Position numbers and translations under genes: made by a program
Assembly: GCA_934409175.1 (NCBI GenBank)
Contig: CAKRVX010000033.1
Coordinates: 1 to 19,017, forward strand
Origin: an uncultured Blautia sp.
GTDB taxonomy: Bacteria; Bacillota; Clostridia; Lachnospirales; Lachnospiraceae
DNA length: 19,017 nt
Direction: 5' to 3'
Shown here: one piece after another, positions 6,941 to 16,345 of the stretch
Position numbering within the stretch: position 1 is the first letter of the stretch
How the letters are laid out: every line of letters starts with the position of its first letter
Notes under the pieces: model-generated
Seen by the model: the letters and a program-made list of their open reading frames with translations, nothing else
Told to the model about the DNA's origin: nothing
The model's database searches: none

Positions 6941-7537
6941 TCATCCCTGGACCATAATACAGTCTACAGAAGGCTTTACTTTTGCGCCCGGAGCTTTTTT
7001 TGTTGTTTTAATTTTTACATACAACATTCCATTATCAAAGGTAAGATATCCCTTGGCTCTGTTTCCAAGTGAGTCAGTAAATGATACCCTTGCCGCATTT
7101 CCGGCTACAGGTTTTTTTACTTTTGCCTCACACACGGCAGTTCCCTTTTTATTTATCTGGGAATAAGTAAAGGTAATAGACTTTTCAGACAATTTTTTTA
7201 TATGTATGGTCACTTTGCCATTGGTGCTGTACCAAATTCCCTTATAATCATCCGGATTAAACGCCGGAGCTCTGGTGATCACAGGCGTCGGTGTAACCGT
7301 AGGAATCGGCGTCGGTGTAGGAGTAACCGTTGCAATCGGCGTCGGTGTAATTGTCGGTACACTTTCCAATGCTGCAATAGCGGCCTCTTTTCTCCGGGTA
7401 TGTTCCCGGTTTTCCTGCAAATGGATCAAAGCGATTCCCGCCAGCCCTGTCAGCAGAAATAAAATAATCGTGAACACCAGCAGTCTTTTCAGTATTTTTC
7501 TTTTTTTCTCTGTATTTTTCCTGTTCTTTACCGACAA
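6941..7537 (-). CDS. Membrane-anchored surface protein with Thr/Pro linker, function unknown
   Basis: This is a 198-aa protein I do not recognise. A basic N-terminus (KKRKILKRL) precedes one hydrophobic segment at about 19-40 (LLVFTIILFLLTGLAGIALI), which suggests a signal anchor with the C-terminus outside. A charged stretch follows, then a Thr/Pro linker at about 60-92 (repeated TPTP units). The C-terminal 105 residues begin DDYKGIWYSTNGKVTIHI and look like alternating beta strands, like small lipocalin-type folds; that is inference. There is no LPXTG motif and no lipobox cysteine. The start is TTG at 7537 with AGAGGAG 9 bases upstream; no better in-frame start exists. It lies 24 bp after fbp and ends the operon. 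Confidence 0.8.
   Translation of the reverse strand: MSVKNRKNTEKKRKILKRLLVFTIILFLLTGLAGIALIHLQENREHTRRKEAAIAALESVPTITPTPIATVTPTPTPIPTVTPTPVITRAPAFNPDDYKGIWYSTNGKVTIHIKKLSEKSITFTYSQINKKGTAVCEAKVKKPVAGNAARVSFTDSLGNRAKGYLTFDNGMLYVKIKTTKKAPGAKVKPSVDCIMVQG
7284..7349 (-). repeat. Repeated 12-mer encoding the Thr/Pro linker
   Basis: The plus-strand word GGCGTCGGTGTA occurs three times, at 7284-7295, 7308-7319 and 7338-7349, all in the same frame (24- and 30-bp spacings). On the coding strand it encodes the repeated TPTP units. Such repeats can change copy number by slippage or recombination and so change linker length. Confidence 0.8.
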
Positions 7538-7561
7538 ATCAACACGCTCCTCTTATATCTT

Positions 7562-9517
7562 TTATTTCTTTTCTTTGATGATACCCTTCCTGTAGGCATC
7601 CAGAAGCTGGATCAGTTCCTGAATTCTTTCTTTCAGCGCAAAACCGGTATCTGTATCACCTACCAGCTGCCGTCTCGGCATATATCTGACAGCTACACGG
7701 TTTGACACAATATCTGTCTCTTTTGCCACTGCATCTGCTTTGGAAGTGAAAGGCTCATGGGCAGATAACGTCAGTCCGTAGGAATTGTAGATCAAAGTAT
7801 ATCCGGCAATTCCTGTAACCTTCCTGTACGCTTTGCAGAATCCGCCGTCAATGACAATAACTTTTCCATTGCATTTTACAGGGCTTTCTCCTTCACTCTG
7901 GTGAACCGGAACATGACCATTAATGATATGCCCCTCTTCCGGATCCAGACCAAATTCCCGAAGCATATTATCAACCACCTCTTCATTTTCCCAGAGACGG
8001 TAATATGCATTCTTTTTCTCTACATGTGTAGATGGGTCTTCTATAAAATAACGTTCAAAAGTACTCATTTTACTTTTGCCAAACAATGGGGAATCAGGTG
8101 CAGCCCAGATATACCACATAATGTCTCTTCCCTTTTTCCGTTCCTCTTTATCAACTGCATAAAAGGCTCTGCGTACATATGCCTCCAATGCATCATATAA
8201 TGCCTTGCCCTTATAACATTTTCCATAAATCTGCACTTCCCGGAAAGTTCCATCTTCATTCAGAGGAATGCTTCCATGAAACAGCAGATTACCATTATAT
8301 ACCTTATAAAGGCCTCCCATGTCAAGTAAAAGCCGGATATGATTCTGCAATTTTTCGCAGTTTCTAAATGCAGAGGAAAGCTTACTCATTACTTCCTGCT
8401 CCCCTTCTGTCAGTTCATAAGGATGTTTCCAGTCCACTGTCGGAAAGCTGGTATCTTTCATAGGATATGTTTTTCCATCCGGCAGAGTGATAGCCCCCTT
8501 TTCCGGATCGATCCGGTGTATAAGTGCCCGGTCTTCCATTTTAAATTCTTTGTGTTTCTTTACCAGTTTTCCCTCAAGTTTAAACTGGATCACTGCAATG
8601 GCCTTATGCATTTTTTTTCCCAGCTCTGCTTCCAGATTATTATAATTGGAAGCTCCCTTCATGGCAAAAATCTCACAGGAATCGTCCTTATAAGCTTCCA
8701 TGGCAAACGTAGCCAGCGGAAGCAGATTGATACCGTATCCATCCTCCAGAATATCCAGATTTCCATATCGGAGACTGTTTCTTACAACTGTCGCAATACA
8801 TGCCTTCTGCCCTGCTGCAGCACCCATCCACACCACATCATGATTTCCCCACTGAATATCCAGGGAATGATATTCCATCAGACGGTCCATAATAAAATGA
8901 GGGGCGGGTCCTCTGTCATAAATATCTCCCAGAATATGCAGATGATCCACTACCAGTCTCTGGATCAGCTCAGCCAGAGCAATAATGAAGTTTTCCGCTC
9001 CGCCAATCTGGATGATCGTATTTACAATAGAATCGTAATAAGCTTCTTTATCCAGAACCTCCGCTTTCTCCGTAATCAGTTCCTCGATCACGTATGCGTA
9101 ATCTGCCGGAAGTGCCTTTCTTACTTTTGATCTGGTATATTTGGACGCTGTAGTCTTACATATCTCGATCAGGCGGTACAATGTGATTTTGTACCAGTTT
9201 TCCATATCTTCCTCTGTTTCCTTCACCAGATCCATCTTCTCTCTTGGATAATAGATCAGGGTTGCCAGAGAACGTTTATCACTGTTTCCCAGTGTATGTC
9301 CAAACACATCATCTATTTTCTTTCTCACTGCACCGGAACCATTCCTCAGCACATGGGAAAATGCCTGATATTCTCCATGAAGATCAGACATAAAATGCTC
9401 AGTTCCTTTCGGCAGATTGAGGATCGACTGGAGATTGATTATCTCCGTAGAAGCCTTTCCGATGGTAGGGTAAATCTCTGCAAGTCTCTGTAAATATCTA
9501 AGTTCTTCTTTTCGCAT
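7562..9517 (-). CDS. fbp: Fructose-1,6-bisphosphatase, class III
   Basis: This 651-aa enzyme hydrolyses fructose-1,6-bisphosphate to fructose-6-phosphate, the committed step of gluconeogenesis. The class III family is typical of Firmicutes and uses a calcineurin-like metallophosphatase fold. Visible motifs are MSDLHGEYQAFSH (D45, H47), LGDIYDRGPAPHF near 195, GNHDVVWMG near 224 and INGHVPVH near 534. I chose the ATG at 9517 over the one at 9523, because the AAGGAG site directly abuts the latter but lies 6 bases before the former. It follows polC by 37 bp without a visible terminator, so it is probably cotranscribed. The length is close to B. subtilis Fbp. Confidence 0.97.
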   Translation of the reverse strand: MRKEELRYLQRLAEIYPTIGKASTEIINLQSILNLPKGTEHFMSDLHGEYQAFSHVLRNGSGAVRKKIDDVFGHTLGNSDKRSLATLIYYPREKMDLVKETEEDMENWYKITLYRLIEICKTTASKYTRSKVRKALPADYAYVIEELITEKAEVLDKEAYYDSIVNTIIQIGGAENFIIALAELIQRLVVDHLHILGDIYDRGPAPHFIMDRLMEYHSLDIQWGNHDVVWMGAAAGQKACIATVVRNSLRYGNLDILEDGYGINLLPLATFAMEAYKDDSCEIFAMKGASNYNNLEAELGKKMHKAIAVIQFKLEGKLVKKHKEFKMEDRALIHRIDPEKGAITLPDGKTYPMKDTSFPTVDWKHPYELTEGEQEVMSKLSSAFRNCEKLQNHIRLLLDMGGLYKVYNGNLLFHGSIPLNEDGTFREVQIYGKCYKGKALYDALEAYVRRAFYAVDKEERKKGRDIMWYIWAAPDSPLFGKSKMSTFERYFIEDPSTHVEKKNAYYRLWENEEVVDNMLREFGLDPEEGHIINGHVPVHQSEGESPVKCNGKVIVIDGGFCKAYRKVTGIAGYTLIYNSYGLTLSAHEPFTSKADAVAKETDIVSNRVAVRYMPRRQLVGDTDTGFALKERIQELIQLLDAYRKGIIKEKK

Positions 9518-9554
9518 ATCCATCTCCTTATGATACGATACTTCTTACCTGACA

Positions 9555-12500
9555 TCATCCGGTAAAATCAAACAATGACATCTGATTGGACTGTGGAATA
9601 TCTCCGAACAATTTCAGATCGTCCATCAGATCAATAACTGTTTTGCTGACCTTGGTCCTGTCCCGAAAATCATCCTTTGACAGAAATTTTCCCTGTTTTG
9701 CAGCATCAACCACTGCATCTGCAGCCTTATCTCCAAGTCCATCAATAGTTGCCAGCGAAGGCATCAGTTTGCCATCCACAATCTGGAATCTCTGAGCCTT
9801 GGCAGTATATAAATCAATAGGTACAAACTCAAATCCACGTGCATACATTTCCTGTACAATACGCATATCTTTCAGAGTATCCTGCTCTTTCTTCGACGCA
9901 GAATCTCCCTTCTTACGAATCTCATCCATATAATATTCCAGGCGTTCCTTACCCATACACATCAATTCATAAGAAAACGCTGTGGCACGGATACTGAAAT
10001 ATGCAGCATAATAAGCCAATGGCTGAAACACCTTATACCATGCGATTCGATAAGCCATCATAACATAGGCCGCAGCATGGGCTTTCGGGAACATGTACTT
10101 GATCAGCTTACAGGACCAGATATACCAGTCCGGTACGTCGTGCTCTTTCATAGTCGCTATCCACTCATCTCGAAGACCTTTTCCTTTACGGACACTCTCC
10201 ATAATGGTAAATGCCAGACCACTTTCTACCCCTTTACCAATGAGGTAGATCATAATATCGTCTCGAGTACAAATAGCAGTGGAAATGGTTGCCTTTCCCT
10301 CCTGGATCAGTACCTGGGCATTGCCAAGCCATACGTCTGTACCATGAGAAAGTCCCGCAATACGGATCAGGTCTGAGAAGTATTTCGGCTTGGTATCAAT
10401 AAGCATCTGCATGGCGAAGTCCGTACCAAATTCCGGGATTCCCAGGCATCCAAGCTTACATCCGCCGATGGATTCCGGCTCAATATTAAGCGCTTTTGTG
10501 CTGGCGAACAGAGACATAACATCCCTCTGATCCAACGGAACATCTCTTGCACTGATACCCGTCAGGTCTTCCAGCATTCGGATCATCGTCGGATCATCGT
10601 GTCCCAGTATATCAAGTTTCAGCAGGTTTCCATCAATGGAATGATAATCAAAATGTGTAGTGATGATGTCACTGTTTACGTCGTTGGCAGGATGCTGAAC
10701 AGGAGTAAATTTCTCAATTTCTTCGCCTACCGGAAGTACGATAATACCTCCCGGATGCTGTCCTGTTGTACGACGTACTCCGGTACATCCCTGTACAATA
10801 CGGTTGATCTCACAGTAACGTTTATGCACACCACGCTCTTCGAAATAGTTCTTCACATAACCAAAAGCAGTCTTCTCTGCAAGAGTACCGATAGTTCCGG
10901 CCTTGAATGTCTGACCCTTGCCGAAGATAACCTCTGTATATCTGTGGGCATTCGCCTGGTATTCACCGGAGAAGTTAAGGTCAATATCAGGCTCTTTATC
11001 TCCCTTGAATCCAAGGAAAGTTTCAAACGGGATATCAAATCCCTCTTTCTTCATCTTAGTTCCGCATTTCGGGCAGATCTTATCAGGCATATCGCATCCT
11101 GCCATACCTGCATATTTCTTTACTTCCGGAGAATCGAAATCGCTGTATTTACAGTCCGGATTCGGGCAGAGATAGTGCGGCGGCAGAGGATTTACTTCTG
11201 TAATACCGGACATGGTCGCTGCCAGAGAAGATCCTACAGATCCTCGGGAACCTACCAGATATCCGTCCTCATTGGACTTCCACACCAGCTTCTGGGCGAT
11301 GATATACATTACGGCGTAACCGTTGGAAATAATGGAGTTCAATTCTCGGTCCAGACGGCTCTCTACAATCTCAGGCAAAGGATCTCCGTACATTTCGTGA
11401 GCTTTTGTAAAGCAGATATTCTTCAGGTCCTGATCAGAATTCTCGATGACCGGTGGAAATTTATCCGGATGGATCGGAGAGATTTTCTCGATCATATCTG
11501 CAATCTTGTTGGTATTTGTAATAACTACTTCTTCTGCTTTCTCGCTGCCCAGATAAGCAAATTCTTCCAGCATTTCCTCCGTGGTACGCAGGTACAGAGG
11601 TGCCTGTTCATCTGCATCTGAGAAACCGCTTCCTGCCATGATAATCCTTCGGTAAACCTCATCCTGCGGGTCCATGAAATGCACGTCGCAGGTTGCCACT
11701 ACAGGTTTCTTAAACTGTTCTCCCAGTTTCACGATCCTGCGGTTCATTTCACGTAAGTCTTCCTCGGAATTGATCATATCGTGCTTGTCATCTGCGATCA
11801 TAAATTTATTATTTCCAATCGGCTGAATTTCCAGATAATCATAGAAATTCACCAGTCTGGCAATTTCGGTCTCCGGTGCATTTCGCAGCAACGCCTGGTA
11901 CAGTTCTCCTGCCTCGCAGGCACTTCCTACCAGCAGTCCGTCACGGTATTTCTCCAGAATACTCTTTGGTACACGTGGACGTCTGTGGTAGTATTTCAAA
12001 TGAGACTGGCTCACCAGTTTATACAGATTAATGCGGCCCGTTTCATTTCTTGCAAAAATAATTACGTGATAAGTTGGCAGTTTCTTAATAGTGTTAGCGG
12101 AAACTGCACCCTGTTTGTTCAGCTCATCCACATCAAGAATATCGCGGTCTGCCAGCATTTTTACGAATTTCACAAAAATTTCTGCAGTGCAGGCGGCATC
12201 ATCTACTGCACGATGATGGTTTTCCAGCGAAACGCCTACTGCTTTTGCTACCGTATCCAGCTTAAATCTGTTCAGTGCAGGCAACAGGAAACGTGCCATA
12301 CCTACAGTATCTATATAAGTAAAATCGTGCTCAATTCCCAGTCTGTCGCAGTTCTTCATAATGAATCCCATATCGAAATCCGCATTGTGCGCAACCATAA
12401 CAGCACCTTTGCTGAATTCAAGGAATTTCGGCAAAACATCTTCAATCGTCGGGGCATCCATGACCATACTGTCATTGATACTGGTGAGCTGCTCAATTCG

Positions 12501-14033
12501 GAACGGGATCGGTACTTTCGGATTTACAAAGGTTGAAAAACGATCTGTGATCTCACCATTCTCTACCAGTACCGCACCAATTTCAATGATCTGACAAGTC
12601 AGAGATGAGAAGCCTGTTGTCTCTATATCAAAGACTACAAATCTGCCGTCCAGCTTCTGTCCTTTTCCATTGGTCACCATACCCTTCAAGTCATCGACCA
12701 GATAACCTTCCATACCATAAAGGACCTTGAAATCAGAATCTTTCGGCACACATCCGCCCCATGCATCGAAGCAGTGGTTCGCCTCAGGGAATGCCTGGAC
12801 AACGCCATGATCTGTGATGGCAATGGCAGGATGCCCCCATTCATATGCACGCTTTACCAGAGACTTGGCGTCTGTAACACCGTCCATATCGCTCATCTTT
12901 GTATGACAGTGAAGCTCTACACGTTTCTGCGGGCTGGTGTCTACTCTGGCTGTTGTAAAGTTGGCAATCTTCTTGATTCCGGCGATAGACGCAATGGTAA
13001 GTTCACTGTCAAACCGGTCTACGGTTGTTACACCTCGAAACTTCAGAAATGCGCCTTTCTTTACATGTTCTGTCACTTCCGGCACCTGTTCGTTTCGCAG
13101 GAACATCTTTACCACAATACTGTCCGTAAAATCTGTAATCGGGAAGATCAGAATAGTCTTTTCGTTCCGGATTTCTCTTGCTTCTACATCCATAACCTGA
13201 CCACGGACAATAACTTCACCCATCTCACCGGTAATTGTTTCCAGTGCAACAGGTTCGCCTTCGAAGTCTCTTCCATAGATAACATCCGGGTTGCTGTCCC
13301 TGCGGAAGCCGCCACGGAAATCGCCTTTCTTGTCCTTGCGATCGCCAAAGGACTGTTTCTTCTCCTGTTGCGGTTTTTCTGCTTTCTTTTCTGCTTTTTT
13401 AGCATCATTTCCAGCATCTTCGGACTGATCAGATTCCTCACTTTTTGCATTCATTTTCGCATGACGGATTACATTCTCAACTTCCTGTGCGATCTGGACT
13501 GCTGCATTCTTACGATATTTACTCTCCTGGGTTTCTGTGAATTCTAGTTCCACCTTTAAGTCCATTCCGCATCTTTCGCAGAAAACTTTCTGCAGATATT
13601 CAATCAGAATTTCACTTTTCTCTCTGGCAATTACAGAGTCCGGAAGGATCATATGAAGATCATGTTCTCCCGGGAAAGAAATCTGCGCCTGCTTGAACAT
13701 ATTATATTCCAGCATATTGTAATTGCGCAGTTCCAGTTCCATACTGGATCTGTAGGTGTCCAGGAAATTCTGCGGTGTATACTGTCCCGAAAGACGAAAC
13801 TTCTCAATCACAGTGATTTGCACTCCAAGTCCTGCAAAAAGCTGTCGTTCAATCTGCTCTTCCAGTACAAAAATATGCTTTTTATGAATCCAGCGTTCAC
13901 TTTTTAAATAAACCCATATATGTGTCTTGGCAGGATTGCAGGAAACTTTTGTGACACTGACTGTTTCCAGCAATTCTTCCAGTTCTTTCTTTACTTTTAA
14001 GTTGGGAAATACTTCAAAAAAATATCTTTCCAA
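9555..14033 (-). CDS. polC: DNA polymerase III alpha subunit, PolC type
   Basis: This 1492-aa enzyme is the main replicative polymerase of low-GC Gram-positives. In order: an N-terminal domain; a Lys/Glu/Asp-rich linker (about 195-255); an OB fold; the PHP domain starting at HCHTKMSDMDG near 372; a DEDDh 3'-5' proofreading exonuclease inserted in PHP (VVFDIETTGF near 467, HNADFD near 550, HRAVDDA near 609); polymerase motifs GSRGSVGSSLA near 931 and PDIDLNFSGEYQ near 1015; and a four-cysteine zinc site between them (CPNPDC, CPKCGTK). The C-terminal QMSLF is a beta-clamp-binding motif. The start is TTG at 14033, with AAGGA 10 bases upstream inside the end of ispG. The inter-gene gap is 6 bp, so translational coupling is likely. 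Confidence 0.99.
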   Translation of the reverse strand: MERYFFEVFPNLKVKKELEELLETVSVTKVSCNPAKTHIWVYLKSERWIHKKHIFVLEEQIERQLFAGLGVQITVIEKFRLSGQYTPQNFLDTYRSSMELELRNYNMLEYNMFKQAQISFPGEHDLHMILPDSVIAREKSEILIEYLQKVFCERCGMDLKVELEFTETQESKYRKNAAVQIAQEVENVIRHAKMNAKSEESDQSEDAGNDAKKAEKKAEKPQQEKKQSFGDRKDKKGDFRGGFRRDSNPDVIYGRDFEGEPVALETITGEMGEVIVRGQVMDVEAREIRNEKTILIFPITDFTDSIVVKMFLRNEQVPEVTEHVKKGAFLKFRGVTTVDRFDSELTIASIAGIKKIANFTTARVDTSPQKRVELHCHTKMSDMDGVTDAKSLVKRAYEWGHPAIAITDHGVVQAFPEANHCFDAWGGCVPKDSDFKVLYGMEGYLVDDLKGMVTNGKGQKLDGRFVVFDIETTGFSSLTCQIIEIGAVLVENGEITDRFSTFVNPKVPIPFRIEQLTSINDSMVMDAPTIEDVLPKFLEFSKGAVMVAHNADFDMGFIMKNCDRLGIEHDFTYIDTVGMARFLLPALNRFKLDTVAKAVGVSLENHHRAVDDAACTAEIFVKFVKMLADRDILDVDELNKQGAVSANTIKKLPTYHVIIFARNETGRINLYKLVSQSHLKYYHRRPRVPKSILEKYRDGLLVGSACEAGELYQALLRNAPETEIARLVNFYDYLEIQPIGNNKFMIADDKHDMINSEEDLREMNRRIVKLGEQFKKPVVATCDVHFMDPQDEVYRRIIMAGSGFSDADEQAPLYLRTTEEMLEEFAYLGSEKAEEVVITNTNKIADMIEKISPIHPDKFPPVIENSDQDLKNICFTKAHEMYGDPLPEIVESRLDRELNSIISNGYAVMYIIAQKLVWKSNEDGYLVGSRGSVGSSLAATMSGITEVNPLPPHYLCPNPDCKYSDFDSPEVKKYAGMAGCDMPDKICPKCGTKMKKEGFDIPFETFLGFKGDKEPDIDLNFSGEYQANAHRYTEVIFGKGQTFKAGTIGTLAEKTAFGYVKNYFEERGVHKRYCEINRIVQGCTGVRRTTGQHPGGIIVLPVGEEIEKFTPVQHPANDVNSDIITTHFDYHSIDGNLLKLDILGHDDPTMIRMLEDLTGISARDVPLDQRDVMSLFASTKALNIEPESIGGCKLGCLGIPEFGTDFAMQMLIDTKPKYFSDLIRIAGLSHGTDVWLGNAQVLIQEGKATISTAICTRDDIMIYLIGKGVESGLAFTIMESVRKGKGLRDEWIATMKEHDVPDWYIWSCKLIKYMFPKAHAAAYVMMAYRIAWYKVFQPLAYYAAYFSIRATAFSYELMCMGKERLEYYMDEIRKKGDSASKKEQDTLKDMRIVQEMYARGFEFVPIDLYTAKAQRFQIVDGKLMPSLATIDGLGDKAADAVVDAAKQGKFLSKDDFRDRTKVSKTVIDLMDDLKLFGDIPQSNQMSLFDFTG

Positions 14034-14039
14034 AATACA

Positions 14040-15095
14040 TTATTCCTTCCAGTTCAAAAGCTCCTGGCGCAATGTATCCAGCAGCTGATCTTCCGGAACC
14101 TTTTTTATGATCTCGCCATGTTTGATCAGAAGTCCGACTCCCACTCCGCCTGCGATTCCGATATCTGCTTCTTTTGCTTCTCCAGGTCCGTTTACCACAC
14201 ATCCCATAACTGCTACCTTGATATCAAGCGGAATATCCTGTACCATAGTTTCCACTTTGTTCGCGAGGCCAATAAGATCAATCTGTGTACGTCCGCAGGT
14301 TGGACATGATACAACTTCCACACCGCCTTTTCTCAGGCCCAGTGTTTTCAGAATGCGTTTGGCAGATTTGATTTCTTCCAGTGGTGCTCCTGTAAGGGAC
14401 ACACGAATTGTGTCACCGATTCCCTGATTCAGAATGATTCCCAGTCCAATTGCAGATTTTATATTTCCGGAATAGAGAGTACCCGCTTCTGTGATACCTA
14501 CATGAAGTGGATAGTTTGTTTTCTCGGCAATGAGTTCATGAGCTTTTGCACACATAAGAACGTCCGAGGATTTAATACTGATGACCAGATTATCGTAGCC
14601 CAGTTCCTCTATAATGTGAACTTTATCCAGTGCACTCTCAACAAGTCCCTCGGCAGTAACTCCGTGGTATTTTTCCACAAGTTCTTTCTCAAGAGAGCCG
14701 CTGTTTACGCCGACACGAATGGGGATTCCCCGTTCTTTGGCTACATCAACAACCGCCTTGATCCGTTCTGTACTTCCAATATTTCCCGGATTAATACGGA
14801 TTTTATCTGCACCGTTTTCCATAGCTGCAATAGCCAGACGATAATCAAAATGAATATCTGCCACCAGTGGAATATGAATCTGTTTTTTAATTTCCTTTAA
14901 TGCTTCCGCTGCTTCCATGGTGGGTACCGCACAGCGGATAATATCACATCCTGCATGCTCCAGTGCCAGAATCTGGTCTACTGTCTGCTCAACATTTTCT
15001 GTCTTTGTATTGGTCATTGACTGGATCAGAATCGGGTTCCCTCCGCCGATTTTTTTATCTCCAATCTGGATAACCTTAGTATGATCTCTGTACAT
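14040..15095 (-). CDS. ispG: (E)-4-hydroxy-3-methylbut-2-enyl-diphosphate synthase
   Basis: This complete 351-aa [4Fe-4S] enzyme converts methylerythritol cyclodiphosphate to HMBPP, the penultimate step of the MEP isoprenoid pathway. A TIM-barrel N-terminal part opens YRDHTKVIQIGDKKIGGGNP and carries IQSMTNTKTENVE and GCDIIRCAVPT. The C-terminal iron-sulfur domain shows SCPTCGRT (cysteines near 264 and 267) and MGCVVNGPGEAKEADIGIAG (cysteine near 298, with the conserved Glu). The ATG at 15095 has AAAGGAG 7 bases upstream. In many Firmicutes it follows dxr and rseP and precedes polC. Here polC is kept, but telA lies upstream instead. Confidence 0.98.
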   Translation of the reverse strand: MYRDHTKVIQIGDKKIGGGNPILIQSMTNTKTENVEQTVDQILALEHAGCDIIRCAVPTMEAAEALKEIKKQIHIPLVADIHFDYRLAIAAMENGADKIRINPGNIGSTERIKAVVDVAKERGIPIRVGVNSGSLEKELVEKYHGVTAEGLVESALDKVHIIEELGYDNLVISIKSSDVLMCAKAHELIAEKTNYPLHVGITEAGTLYSGNIKSAIGLGIILNQGIGDTIRVSLTGAPLEEIKSAKRILKTLGLRKGGVEVVSCPTCGRTQIDLIGLANKVETMVQDIPLDIKVAVMGCVVNGPGEAKEADIGIAGGVGVGLLIKHGEIIKKVPEDQLLDTLRQELLNWKE

Positions 15096-15120
15096 AAAAA
15101 TTGCTCCTTTTCGTCTATAG

Positions 15121-15154
15121 CAGAAACAGGAGCGGCTGATTTCCCAGCAGCTCC
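15121..15154 (-). terminator. Possible weak terminator or attenuator between telA and ispG
   Basis: On the minus strand GGAGC/GCTG and CAGC/GCTCC arms (positions 15154-15145 and 15138-15129) form a 10-position stem with one mismatch and a six-base loop. A broken U-run, TGTTTCTG, follows. It sits in the 83-bp gap. It could reduce readthrough into ispG, but no clear ispG promoter is visible. Confidence 0.4.
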
Positions 15155-15178
15155 CGCCCGATTTTCATTATCTGCTTC

Positions 15179-16324
15179 TTACTGTCTGATTTCCAGAAGC
15201 TTTCGCTTCAGTTCATCCTCCATACGTCGCATCTCTGTCTCCGCTGCCTGTCTCTTCTGACGGCCTTCCATCTGAATCCTCATCACATCGTCCAGTGTCT
15301 GAATCAGATCCGCATTGGTCTTCTGAAGCGTTTCAATATCAACAATTCCCCGTTCTGACTCTTTTGCAGTTTCTACAGTTGCCATATGAAGAGTCTCCGC
15401 ATTCTTTCGCAGAAGTTCATTGGTAATATCTGTCACCTGACGTTGTGCCTGTGCAGCTTCTGCTGAATGAGCGATTCCAAGAGCCAGCACCATCTGGCTT
15501 TTCCACAGTGGAATGGTATTTACAATAGTCGTCTGAATCTTCTCTACCATCACTGTATCATTATTCTGGATGAGACGGATCTGCGGTGCTGTCTGCAGGG
15601 CAATCGTGCGCGTCAGTTCCAGATCGTGAAGTTTCTTTTCGAACCGATTACATTTTTCATCCAGATCTCTGGCAGCCTGAGCATCTTCAGGAAGTCCGCT
15701 CAACGCAGCTTTATTCTTCAGCTCGACAAGTTTACCTGCTCTGAATTCTTCCAGCTTCTTCTTTCCTGCAAGGATATACATGGTCAGTTCTTTGAAATAA
15801 TTCAGGTTCTGCTCATACATTTTATCAAGCATGGCAGAATCTTTTAACAAACGTACCTGATGCTGTTGAAGAGAATCTGTAATCTTCTCCACAGTTACTT
15901 CTGCTTTTGCATATTTATTTTTCATATTTTCGATTTTTGAAGACTGTTTTTTGAAGAAACCGAAAAACTTTCCCTGATCCTGTGCTTCAAAATCCCTCAG
16001 TTCCCCTACTACATTTGTGATCAGCTCTCCTATTTCTCCTAGATCCTGCATCTTAACATTTTCCAGTGCTGCATCTGAAAAATCAGCCATTTTTTTCTGG
16101 GTTCCTGCTCCATACTGAAGAATCTGATTCGTATTCTCAATATCGATCTTTGCAGCAAATTCATTTACCATTTTCTGTTCTGCCGGAGTCAGGGCCGGTA
16201 CCTCCATTTCAGGCTGTGGCTGCACTACAGCTTCCACTTCTTTTTTCTCCTCAGTTTCTCCAAGATCCGGTTCCAATGTCAGTGATGGTGCTTCCATCTC
16301 AAAATCCTTAAATTCGTCTCCCAT
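15179..16324 (-). CDS. TelA family protein (toxic anion resistance family)
   Basis: This 381-aa protein belongs to the TelA (PF05816) family, named for tellurite resistance but also linked to envelope stress and antimicrobial tolerance. Its molecular activity is not established. The first 45 residues are acidic and Pro-rich (EAPSLTLEPDLGE). The rest is predicted long helices. Hallmark segments are LDKMYEQNLNYFKELTMYIL followed by AGKKKLEEF, and TAPQIRLIQNNDTVMVEKIQ followed by NTIPLWKSQMVLALG. The C-terminal MRRMEDELKRKLLEIR is coiled-coil-like. No signal peptide or membrane segment is seen, so it is probably cytosolic or membrane-associated through its partner. The ATG at 16324 has AAGGAG 6 bases upstream. 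It follows the xpaC-like gene by 21 bp. Confidence 0.93.
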   Translation of the reverse strand: MGDEFKDFEMEAPSLTLEPDLGETEEKKEVEAVVQPQPEMEVPALTPAEQKMVNEFAAKIDIENTNQILQYGAGTQKKMADFSDAALENVKMQDLGEIGELITNVVGELRDFEAQDQGKFFGFFKKQSSKIENMKNKYAKAEVTVEKITDSLQQHQVRLLKDSAMLDKMYEQNLNYFKELTMYILAGKKKLEEFRAGKLVELKNKAALSGLPEDAQAARDLDEKCNRFEKKLHDLELTRTIALQTAPQIRLIQNNDTVMVEKIQTTIVNTIPLWKSQMVLALGIAHSAEAAQAQRQVTDITNELLRKNAETLHMATVETAKESERGIVDIETLQKTNADLIQTLDDVMRIQMEGRQKRQAAETEMRRMEDELKRKLLEIRQ

Positions 16325-16345
16325 TTTTTCTCCTTTTCATACCTT

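Noticed and set aside
7275-7595. Rightward frame with a Gly-Val repeat
   Set aside because: The repeat is the reverse reading of the Thr/Pro-coding 12-mer in the leftward gene.
8339-9130. Rightward 263-codon open frame opposite fbp
   Set aside because: It is antisense to conserved FBPase motifs (LGDIYDRG, GNHD), with no recognisable protein features.
10599-13547. Long rightward open frames opposite polC (340, 251 and 257 codons)
   Set aside because: They lie antisense to clear PolC domains, have no good ribosome binding sites, and their Cys/Phe/Ser/Ile-rich composition is typical of reverse-strand reading.
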